From: Larix kaempferi
Taxonomy: Eukaryota; Streptophyta; Pinopsida; Pinales; Pinaceae
Direction of reading: 5' to 3'
Assembly (NCBI GenBank): GCA_027924585.1
Contig: BSBM01000712.1
Coordinates: 1,684,001-1,748,000 of the forward strand
DNA length: 64,000 bases
Positions 54,733 to 64,000 of this stretch are shown one piece after another (positions within the stretch are counted from its first letter, which is position 1; every line of letters starts with the position of its first letter). The notes under the pieces were generated by a model. It saw only the letters and a list, made by a program, of their open reading frames with translations, was not told the origin of the DNA and did not search any database. Made by a program: the position numbers and the translations under genes.

Positions 54733-56283
54733 TGTAATGTACCAACCAGGATTGGAGATACACTAACTCGCTCCCTTGGAAGACTCAATGAAAAATAACG
54801 GATTCAATTGGCTAGTTTGACTGACTGTAGGTAGGAAAAATCAAGTATTCTGGATAGGAGGAGTAATATTCCAGATGATAGAACCTTTTTACAAAGTATT
54901 GGGACCATTAATTTTTTGAACATCATCTAGGAAGAAATCTACTCCAATGCTCTTGGGCACCTCAGCATATGCAAACTAGAACATCAACTACACATGGATT
55001 TTCAACCAGTGGTAAGATATTTTGAATTAGGGAGGATAAATAAAATAAAATAATATTCAATAGATAGTCAAGGTTCAATCCAGCAAATTTGATAAGGTTC
55101 TGAGGAACTCTCACAAAGATACAAGAAAAATTGCCTTGTAGGATTGCATAGCTAGATCAAATTCAAGAATTCCAAAACTGTCTGAGAGGCTCATGAATTT
55201 CTGATATGAGACTTGGAATAATTGATATGACATATTAATTAACATCAAAAACCAAAATCACTTCATTTGGATCACTACTCATTCATTTATCATACAGATT
55301 CTGGAAACTAGCTCAATTTCATTAAAATATAGTCTAAGTGCAAGAAGAGGTATGAGAATCAAAATTTTATTCAGTAAAGATTCAAATTGGACATCATAGA
55401 TTCATTATTATAGTCATATAATCCATAATTATCTGATTCATACATCAAAAATTTCTCAAGAATGAGATGCAACTAGAAGAAACTCTTACTTCAGGAAAAC
55501 TAGGAAATCACTCATAGATCTACATGGAGAGCTATCAAAATTATGTCATAGGATCATACTCCACTGGTGCATACTTAAGGACCTACAATAAACTCAATGA
55601 TAATGGCTAAATACCATCATCCTCTCATAGTAATCAGGAGCACATCTCCCAATATTGGACTAGGGGCACATCTCCCAAGTCACTGAGGCACAATTGCACT
55701 CACAAAAATTCTCAAACTGTCAAAAGATTTGTCCTAATTGTTCATTGTTTTTCCATGCTTTTCTGATTTGTCCTAATTGTTCTTTGTTTTTCTGCCTTAC
55801 CCTACTTTTATGCTTTGTCCTACTTTTTCTTGATTTTCTATTTTTTCCTTCTTTTCTACCTTTGTCCTGCTTTTCTACTTTGTCCTACTTTTGTCCTGCT
55901 TTTTTGCTTTGTCCTTCTTTTATGCTTTATTCTTCTTTTCATGAGCTTTTCTACTTTATTCTACTTTCTTCTCCTTTTCATACTTTCCTTACTTTGACTA
56001 GTTTATCTTTTATTGTCTTGCAAGTTAGCCCTTAGTCAACCTTATCCTCTAAGGAACGATCGTGTGGAGCATTATCCACTTTATTCCAAAATAAAAATAA
56101 CTATTTAATGAAAAATACTTTTCATCAAGTGCATATCAACTTTAAGAAAATAAATTCAAGACATCTTAATTAATTGCCTGAACTTTCACAATTAACCCTA
56201 AGTAAATGATATTTTCTCCTCAACCCAAGGGATTAATTAGGTTATGAAATCAATCCAATGATGATCAATGAGGGGACATGGCA
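54733..56283 (-). repeat. Element D 3' LTR
   Basis: The left copy. It lacks the roughly 100-bp TATA-containing segment present in the other LTR. It contains a CT-rich array at 55727-56000. Confidence 0.9.
55727..56000. repeat. CT-rich array in D 3' LTR
   Basis: Irregular units of about 16-20 bp, TTTGTCCTGCTTTTCTACT-like. The corresponding array in the 5' LTR (61064-61460) is longer. Confidence 0.85.
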
Positions 56284-56298
56284 TTCCTCCCAGCCCAA
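56284..56298 (-). other. Polypurine tract of D
   Basis: Minus strand TTGGGCTGGGAGGAA directly before the 3' LTR. Confidence 0.6.
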
Positions 56299-57468
56299 TA
56301 TTGCTTTTCCTCAAGCAATGAAAAAACAGCCACCAAATTGTTGTTTCCAATAACTATGGCCAACCAAGAAAGTATACTCCATCACATGGTGTTGGAATAT
56401 GTTTTACTCCTCTGTATGATCCAAGACATCTTCTTTGGAGCTCCTCCATGGAAACCTATTACTCACCCTCATGTGAGTCTCCAAATAATCACAGTGACTA
56501 ACCAAGAGTGGAACATGAATAACTCCCAAAATATCCTTCTTTAAGATTGATTCAGGCACTAAGTGGATAGGGTCTTTAAAGTGGATGAATGTCATATGTG
56601 GTTCTTCATGAATCATCCCATTCATCGAGTGACATGCAAACCATTGTTTATGTTATTCATTGATTTCAATCTCACCCTCAAATTTGCATTCAACCAATGC
56701 ACACATATGGGCTAGCATATCATTGTTATGGAGTGGATAATGCTTCTCATGGAGCTGCAATATCTTGTTCACATCTTTGGATATGGAAATAATCAAGGTG
56801 GATTGAATCTTGTCCATGTAGACATCAGCTTCACCTTTCTGAAGAATGATATTAAGATACATTTTATTTATTCCTCCAACTTCGCACTCAAACAATGTAA
56901 ATTATTTCCAAGCATGCAATGTAACTCCCCATTTAAGGAAGTTTTTAATTCCCCATTTAAGGAATTTCTTAATTAGGAACAAATCATGGGAATCCCCCAT
57001 AAACCCTTCCATAAAAAATGACTTTTGCACCCAAAACATGCCTTCCCCCATAATGTAAAATTGTTCTTCTTGACCCCAACCATTTAGCAACTCATCTGCA
57101 AATCTACCTTTGTGATACTTTGATACTAAATGAGCTTCTAGAAAAAGTAAGCATTCCCATGAACAAATAAGAACCTATACTAATATATTCTTGCATTCAT
57201 GATCAGATTTATAATCTTGGACTTCACTTACCAACCTTGGCTTCCAATCCTTAAGCTACATTGGTGTCATGTAATGCATCCTACCTTTGTGATCAGACTT
57301 GACCACCCATATGTTCTCCTTTAAAAATGATTTGAACCAGTCCATAACATGCATGATGGATGTCATGACGTCATGCTTCTCATATGGCTACAACCTTCTT
57401 ATTTCAAAAGCATTGGTGTTCCCAATCTCCATCAAATTGTCTTCTATGTCTTCTTTGGTGACACCCCA
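56299..57468 (-). pseudogene. Element D internal ORF remnants, 3' part
   Basis: Broken frames, e.g. 56895-56653 (MFECEVGGINKMYLNIILQK; DVNKILQLHEKHYPLHNN) and 56625-56404 (HMTFIHFKDPIHLVPESILK). No family recognised. Confidence 0.4.
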
Positions 57469-58110
57469 TTATAAGACAAATGGGTGAGTGGAAATTGATA
57501 GTGTAGGTATGAGGTAACCAACCCTCACTCTCATCATCTCTTTAATCATCATTTCAGCCTCTCCTATCCAATGAGAAACTTCTTCCATAATGATTATGTG
57601 TGAGAACCTAAAGAAGCATCTTGTGTTTCTTCTTGAATTTGGTCCACCATGAGTATCCCAAATCATCCCATCAGGAAATTTGGTACTAACTTGCACATCC
57701 ATATGATTAATATTCATGATCTCAATCTCTTCCCTCTCATACTTGGATCCATTTGCATGGAAGGATAACTCTTCCATAAGGGTTAGCACAATATCCAAGC
57801 ATTCTTTCCAAACCTTTATACAAAAAAACTTATCATTAAAAAATTGGGAAACATACTTACAAATTTTTTCATCTACCACGGTGTACATGCAAGGATGAAA
57901 TGTAGTAGGTGTATAGGTCAATCCAAGGAGCATGAATAAGAACTCAATGTTCCCACAATGGTACTTGAAGACTAACCTCCACATGTCTTCTTCCTTGAAC
58001 GTTTTCAAATGCTTGTAATGAAAGATATTGATGGATTGTACATCCATCCTCAATTCATCCTTATGCTTCTTCACCTTGTCAGGTGGTATACCTAGTGGAA
58101 GGTATTCAAG
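57469..58110 (-). pseudogene. RT-like domain of element D
   Basis: Reads FLEYLPLGIPPDKVKKHKDE, then DVQSINIFHYKHLKTFKEED, WRLVFKYHCGNIEFLFMLLG, LTYTPTTFHPCMY, FVxFF-like SQFFNDKFF, VWKECLDIVLTLMEE and LSFHANGSKYE. Spacing and conserved words follow gypsy RT (EED..K.AFR.H.G..EFLVM.FGLT.AP.TF; FFDD; W.EHL..V...L). The catalytic FFDD is FFND and several fixed positions (FGLT, QS, DDI) are changed, so it cannot be active. It then runs on into unrelated residues (HIIIMEEVSHWIGEAEMM). Confidence 0.6.
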
Positions 58111-59016
58111 AAACTTATCATGTTATTGTAGTGACTTCCATGTGACCTCAATTTTATGTAATTATTCCATACTTGTTCCTTGAATGGTGGCAAGGACCTC
58201 GGTAGCCCTCACAATGTCATCATGCTTCACTATGAATATCATTCCATGAGATAACTCCTCATCTGTTATGTAATTTTTCCTCCAAGGTATGAATGTAAAT
58301 GTATGGAAAGAATCATATTGCAGCCACAGATTCCTTGGATGTTGATCATTGAACATAAAAAACTTAAATGAAACAATATATCCATCACTAATGCAAAAAT
58401 AACTCTTACCAATGTGAGCTAGTCTTCACAATCTCGAGTCTCCATCTTGGTGAGGTAGCTATCCATCCAATTCAATGATGAATAGAATTATTTGCTTGAT
58501 GATCCAAATGGGATGTAATCATCCACATTCATCATAGATAAGTCTTCCTTACATGAAAGAGGCCCATAATCTCTCGGGAGTGAAACAGGTGCCTAGCAAT
58601 CATCCTGCAAGTCAATGCTTTCTTCAAGCACTTGTAAATTTGAAGACTCCTTAAGTTTACCTCGGACATGATGATTCTCCATAATTTCATGTGCACTATT
58701 ATCCACACACATATGATCACATGTGTTCTCATGCAAATCTTGAGATTCATGCAAACTCTCTTCTAAAAATTCAACCTTCTTAAAAATTTGGATCTCAACA
58801 TTGGAAGGATATTTTTCTGCTAACCTTCTCACCAAAAGTGGTTTCCCTATCAAGATGAGACAAAGGAATTTGATGAATGCAAAAATAAGAATGGTTGTAA
58901 TACCTTTGTGACACATCTATCTCTTCATGAGATGGACTGGTGATGGTGCGCTCCTCCACCAAATATCCAGGTTCACTCTCAACTAGAGTGTAGTTGTCTT
59001 TTCCTCCATAATAATG
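58111..59016 (-). pseudogene. Element D internal ORF remnants, middle
   Basis: Pieces at 58916-58593 (KVEFLEESLHESQDLHENT) and 58356-58162 (WRKNYITDEELSHGMIF; VRATEVLATIQGTSME). Hydrophilic, no recognised family. Confidence 0.4.
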
Positions 59017-60030
59017 TTACGAGAATGCTTGAAGGGTTGATCTTTTCTCTTCCTCTAAATATGATCCACAAGTTGTTTTTCCTCTACCAATATCATCTTC
59101 CATATCCTTTGTAGGGATCTCAAACTCACTAATAAAAAATATTGGGTGTCCATGATTGGATTCAATCTCAGTACTGTGAACAACCTCTTGCATGGTGGCT
59201 TGGCCTACCCTCTTAGGGTGTTCCTCAAACTCTTTTGTGATTAACTCAATGGAATATTTTTCATATTGATGGAATAAGGAAGTGTTGCTACCAAAATCAT
59301 AGTTACCTTTCTTCCTTATCTTGAAATATTCTTTTTCTTGATCAATGCATTCATTAGAAGAACCACATGGCTCTTCTCTTGGAATATTGTTGCTCCTCTC
59401 GTTTGATGGATGATTGTTACTATGATTTTTCTCCTTCAAACTAGTTGATGCATCTTTCTCCTTGGTAACCTTAGAATCAATATTATTGGAGACTTAATTT
59501 GAAAAGAATATGAAAAGTCTCTTCATGCTAGAAACAATGGCATCCAATGAGGATTTACTTTCGATTTCTCTCTCTTTTTATTTTCTTGGGGTAGTAGCAA
59601 AACTTGGTTCCTCCATGGATATTTTTCTGCTCTCAAAAGAATCCTCATCTACATCCTTGGGCTCAAATCCAAATCTGCAATAAAAATAATCTTTCAAGTA
59701 ATTGTCTTTACAAATCTCTTCTCCCAAGGCTAGATACTCCTGGTAGTGGAGGGGCAAGTTTTCACATGCAGATATCACTTTTTCTAAATCCTTTTTAGGA
59801 TTAGTCATCGGTGGTTCATCCCATTGGTATTCACTATACATATAATCACAGCTGTAACCATCCTCATCTCTTGGTAGGCCTCCATCAATGTAAATGATTT
59901 ATTCTTCCTCGTATAACTCAAATCTTTCATCTTTCATGACTATGTCTAGTTCTATAGTTGCAACTTGAATATAGTTATAAGATATTTCCTCATCTAAGAT
60001 TTACTTTCCACGGGATGAGCCAATAAAAGT
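59017..60030 (-). pseudogene. Element D internal ORF remnants, 5' part
   Basis: First coding part after the primer site. 59841-59578 reads MYSEYQWDEPPMTNPKKDLE, KVISACENLPLHYQEYLALG and DYFYCRFGFEPKDVDEDSF. 59439-59017 is an acidic/Ser/Asn-rich stretch with HPKRVGQATMQEVV. This is the place of gag, but neither a capsid pattern nor a zinc knuckle is visible. Confidence 0.45.
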
Positions 60031-60042
60031 GCTCTGATACCA
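60031..60042 (-). other. Primer-binding site of D
   Basis: Minus strand TGGTATCAGAGC, one base inside the LTR, tRNA-Met type. Confidence 0.95.
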
Positions 60043-60990
60043 CTGTAATGTACCAACCAGGACTGGCGATACACTAACTCGCTCCATTGGAAGACTCAAT
60101 TAAAAACAATGGATTTAGTTTGCTAGTTTGATTGTAGGTAGTAAAAATCAAGTATCCTGGATAGGAGGAGGAATATGTTAGCTGATACAACCTTTGTAGA
60201 AAGTACTGGGACCATTGATTTTTTTAACATCATCCAGGCTAAATTATACTCCAATGCTCTTGGTAACCCCAGAATATGCAAACTAGAACATCAACTAAAC
60301 ATGGACTGTGAACCAATGGTGAGATATTTCGACTGAAGGAGGCTAAATAAAATAAAATAACAGTAAATAAATAGTCAATGTTCACTCTAGCAAGTTTGAA
60401 TTTTTTTTGAGGAAGTCTCACAAAGATACAAGAAAAATTGCCTTCTAGGATTGCATAGCTAGATCAAATTCAGGACTTCCAAAACTGTCTAAGAGGCTCA
60501 TGAATTTCTGATATGAGACTTGGAATAATTGATATGACAATCAGGTACAATAAGAGGTATGAGAATCGGAATCTAGACTAGGTGCAAGAAGAGGTATGAG
60601 AATCAGAATTTTATTTAGTAAAGCTTCATATTGGACATCAGATATTCATTATTATAGTGATATAAGCCATAATTAGCTGATTCAGACATCAAAGAGTTCA
60701 CAAGAATGAGATACAACTAGAAGAAACTCTTACATATGGAAAGCTAGGAAATAACTCATAGTTCTGCATGGAGAGCTATCAAAACTCTATCATAGGCTCG
60801 TACACTACTAGTGCATACTTTAGGACCTGCAATAAACTCAATGATAATGGTTGAATTACATCATCCTCTCACAGGAAGCAGGGGCACATATCCCAAGCTT
60901 GGACTAGGGGCACATCTCCCAAGTCACTGAGGCACAATTGCACTCACATCATTTCTCAAATGTCAAAATAAGTGAAATGGAGTTGTAACC

Positions 60991-61002
60991 ATTATTTTAT
61001 AG
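60991..61002 (-). promoter_or_regulatory. TATA box in D 5' LTR
   Basis: Minus strand CTATAAAATAAT, inside the segment that the other LTR lacks. Confidence 0.55.
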
Positions 61003-61063
61003 ATTGAGGTGACTTGTTGAGGAAGTAGGATAGACTAAGGCACTCTCATAGAGTGGATAAGGT

Positions 61064-61460
61064 TGTTTTGCTTTATGCTTTAGATTTTTCCTTGCTTTCT
61101 GATTTGCTTTGCTTTCTGCTTTAGCTTTTGCCTTGCTTTCTACTTTGCTTTGTTTTCTACTTTTTATTTTGATTTTGATTTTGCTTTTGCTGTATCTTGG
61201 TTTTTCCTGCTTTTCTACCTTACCATGTTTTTCTACTTTGTCATTCTTTCTCCCTGTTTTTCTGCCTTACCCTGTGTTTTTGCTTTGTCATGCTTTTTCC
61301 TGCTTTTCTGCCTCTGTCTTGCTTTTCTGCTTTGTCTTGCTTTTGTCCTTCTTTTCTGCTTTGTCCTGCTTTTTTACTTTATTCTACTTTTTTTTAGCTT
61401 TGCTACTTTATTATGCTTTCTTCTCCTTTTCCTACTTTCCTTTCTTTGACTGCTTTATAT
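61064..61460. repeat. CT-rich array in D 5' LTR
   Basis: Irregular 16-20 bp units such as TTGCTTTCTGCTTT and TTTGTCCTGCTTTT, about 400 bp. Confidence 0.85.
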
Positions 61461-61744
61461 TTTTGTGTCTTGCAAGTTACCCCTTAGTCAACCTTATCCT
61501 CTAAGGCACTCTTGTGGAGCACTATCCACTTTATTCCAAAATAAAAATAACTATTTAATGAAAAATATTTTTCATCAAGTGCATATCAACTTTAATCAAA
61601 TACGTTCAACACCTCCTAATTAATTAATTAATTAATTTCCTCAACTTTAAAGATTAACCCCAAGTAAATGAGGTTTTTGCTCAATCCAAGGGATTTATTG
61701 GGTTAGGAACTCAATCCAATGATCGTCAATGAGGAGACATGACA

Positions 61745-62460
61745 GATTGTTTCATATTGTCTCATAATAGTCAGTTTACATAGCATGATAATGCACATTT
61801 TACTAAATCTATCCACTACCACAAATATCTACTCATGTCCCCACCTAGCTCTTGGAAAACCACCCAAAACATCCATGTATATGCTCTCTTTTGTCCTAAT
61901 TGGCATAGCTAAAGGATGATATATACCTAGCTCCGTGCACAAAAAATTATGGATCCTCTAGTAAAGTAAGGTGCATCTAATTATATTTTTTGTCAATGCC
62001 ACCACCAAAATGACTTACAACGTTAGAGGTGTGAGCCTCTTTGATATGTTGCTATCTTTCTCCTTGGTATTCAAAGAAAATCCAACTTATAGACCAATCA
62101 ATCCTAGATATGGTAGTGGTCCTTGATGTCACCTTATTCTTAATGAACTTGGTCTTCTAGTTGTTGAAATACCTCCTTGAAGTCCTCATATTTTATGTAT
62201 TCCTCTTTGTATGTGTTATGGATGAAATGATCCATGTGCACAAGAGTACCCAAAGATATGGTCTTGGATATCGGTGCCCTTGAGAGTGATGTTTCTAAAA
62301 AAATATTATTATTACCCTTCTTATACTTGACAATAAGATTAAATTGTTACAAAAATCCTATCCACTTTTAGTGTCTTTCTTCTTGAATCTTACTCTAGGC
62401 CTACAAATATTGTAGTAGCGAGTGATCAATATGGATAATAGTCTACCTTCTTTTTTTAAC
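61745..62460 (-). pseudogene. Chromovirus E RNase H end and integrase N-half
   Basis: Across several frames the minus strand gives KWIGFLQQFNLIVKYKKGNN (relic of the RNase H end), an integrase zinc-region relic, and IYMDVLGGFPRARWGHEYIF followed by VVVDRFSKM, the integrase core start (usual pattern MDF..GLP...GHDYLFVVVDRFSKM). The integrase is cut at 61745 by element D and resumes at 54732. Confidence 0.75.
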
Positions 62461-63636
62461 AAGAAAAGGTATTTTTTATATTATAAAGAGGTTGTGGCAT
62501 ACCAAATCAGCTATAATATACATAATAGTTCAAATTATTTATATAATTGGGCTCTATTGAGTTGAAACATTAAGTTACATTCCTTCACTAGAAAAAAACA
62601 TAATATGCATAGCTATGAGCTTGTTTTTCACTTCTATAACTATATTGGTGTATAAATACACCCAAAATCAAGATACAACATACTAAATAATCCAAATTTT
62701 AAGCAAAGTGGTGTTTTTTATGGGCTACCTCCATCTATACATCCTCCTACTCCTACTTTCCCTCTCTCTGAAACTAAGCTTAACCAATTATTACAAGACA
62801 TTTCTACTACACTATGGTCTCTTCTTTGACATTATCCATTGCTAAATCCTCTATAAAAAATTAGTTTCCCTATTTTTTATTGGGTTCCTCAAATAAATTT
62901 CAGTATAATGTTGTAGTGCATACCATTCCCTCTGTCATTATGTCCATCCTAGTGTTGTTCTCATGCAATTTGGTTTCCAACTTTCCCATTTTTTCCTCTT
63001 GCAATTCTAGCTAATTTTAAATAATTGATGTCTTGTCTCATTCTATCCACCTAATCATGCACTATCCTTAAAAAAATTGATATCATAGATGCTATCAATC
63101 CCAGGGTCTCCAAAGTATGGGAAACTAACCATTATATTGTTACTATTTCAATTTTTAAAAAGGAATACTATAAACACACAAAAGTCCAAGTCTCCTGGCC
63201 TAATTTCCTCAACAAAAAATCCTCTCAATAGTAGTGAACCCTCCCATCCAATCTCTTTGGCATAATAGAATATGTCCCAACCAACAACAAGTTACATTTC
63301 TCTCGGGTAGTAAAAAAACATGAAAGAGAAGTTTGGCATTGCTTAACAAAATTCCTTTGAACAAGGATATACAAAGACACCCATAAATTATAATATGGTA
63401 CCAAATTGGACAAATATGAAACTCGGAAAAGTAAAGCAAAAGGAGAGGTTGCACTTACCACTATTTAGATATCCCCAAATCACTTTTTGCAGATACTAAG
63501 CTCTTTTCTCTCGATAACAAATGTTAGAAAAATCAATTTTGTCTCTGAACTTCACCATCCCTTGTGTGAGAAATATCCCACCTTCACAATCGAGCCAATA
63601 TAAATTATAATTAAAATCATGTACCTAGTATATCTC
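62461..63636. other. AT-rich stretch without a clear gene
   Basis: A short minus-strand segment near 62900-63060 reads LQEEKMGKLETKLHENNTRM, a coiled-coil piece that might belong to a gag N-terminus, but this is uncertain. Nothing else recognised. Confidence 0.35.
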
Positions 63637-64000
63637 TGTTGATGTATATGTAACTTCGGAATGTATTTCATCTATGCATTTCATATATATTTATTGTACC
63701 CTTATTAGAGATGTGTTACTCCTCTATAAGGAAGTGTCGTCATGTGGATTGACAAGTGTTGCAAGTGTGTGTACTTGTTGATGGGTTATTAGACGACCAT
63801 GTGTGGGGTCGGCCTTGAAATATATATTATATTGTGGATGTACGTAGCTAGACAAGTCAGCCCCATAAGGTCACTAGGAAAACAGGTTAGTATAAATAGA
63901 GCTCAGGAGATCTCTATTTAGATCATTCGGAAAGTCATATCTCTCTCACTCAGAAAGTGGCGCACTAGTGAGGAGGAGGATCATTTGCTTCTAGGAGACT
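63637..64000 (+). repeat. Second LTR of the copia G family, partial
   Basis: Starts TGTTGATGTATATGTAACTT, as at 37843, and follows that LTR to the window end, including TATAAATAGAG at 63891 and the GTGGCGCACTAGTG...GAGGAGGA region. It could be a solo LTR or the 5' LTR of another element. Confidence 0.9.

Larger units (their letters stand above)
54733..61744 (-). mobile_element. Element D: long-LTR non-autonomous retrotransposon inserted in E
   Basis: LTRs of 1551 bp (54733-56283) and 1701 bp (60044-61744), both with TGTAATGTACC at one end and ...ACATGRCA at the other, about 85% alike by eye. The flanks are GATTC on the left and GATTG on the right, a target duplication with one difference. 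A tRNA-Met primer site shows the minus-strand sense. The internal 3.76 kb encodes hydrophilic ORFs and one decayed RT-like domain, but no integrase. Confidence 0.88.
60044..61744 (-). repeat. Element D 5' LTR
   Basis: The right copy, 1701 bp. Differs from the left copy mainly by a segment around 60970-61060 and by a longer CT-rich array. Confidence 0.9.

Noticed and set aside
55694-56035. Phe/Leu/Cys-rich ORFs resembling membrane proteins (also 61109-61504)
   Set aside because: They are translations of the CT-rich array in the LTRs of D.

Overview
The window looks like nuclear DNA from a seed plant with a large, repeat-filled genome. Nearly all recognisable sequence is decayed retrotransposon: plant-type Ty3/gypsy with archaeal-type RNase H, chromoviruses, Ty1/copia with a tRNA-Met primer site, and an L1-type LINE with a DUF4283-like ORF1 and a C-terminal RNase H. 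No intact host gene, tRNA, rRNA or organellar segment was found. A gymnosperm is possible, but the sequence alone does not prove it.

Layout, with labels A to H used in the entries. 1-137: tail of a copia RNase H. 138-7193: element A (+), a gypsy deletion derivative keeping both LTR starts, the gag C-terminus and the protease. 7194-18590: element B (-), gag-PR-RT-RH-IN, then a separate archaeal-type RNase H (aRNH), then an opposite-strand spliced ORF resembling the plant mobile domain (PMD). 18591-19820: tail of chromovirus F (-) and a 243-bp tandem duplication. 20240-22385: C-terminal part of an unknown coiled-coil protein, H (-). 22386-37842: element C (-), same architecture as B, including the opposite-strand PMD-like ORF, with an LTR pair. 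37843-40006: copia G (+), which begins inside the 5' LTR of C. 40006-41160: N-terminal part of a protein that may be the other half of H. 41368-42450: two unusual repeat arrays. 43540-48570: LINE (-). 48571-53791: AT-rich sequence without recognisable genes apart from a probable LTR. 53792-54732 and 61745-62460: two halves of chromovirus E (-), split by element D (54733-61744, -), which has long LTRs, a near-perfect target duplication and only a relic reverse transcriptase. 63637-64000: start of a second LTR of the G family.

A, B and C belong together. They share a primer-binding motif, a leader module upstream of gag (seen in A and B), a protease with a D-E-G-type site (A and B), and a 3' noncoding module (A and C). 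The most interesting feature is the 3' half of B and C: after the integrase stop comes an independent aRNH ORF, then a convergent ORF on the other strand with an intron at the same position and phase in both copies. Conservation in two diverged copies argues that this module was a functional part of the family. Both copies now carry stops, so this window records the system rather than a working copy.

The nesting can be partly dated. D is younger than E. G is younger than C. C is probably younger than H. A entered the copia element at the window start. B accumulated mainly stop-creating substitutions in one reading frame, whereas C also has frameshifts and looks older.
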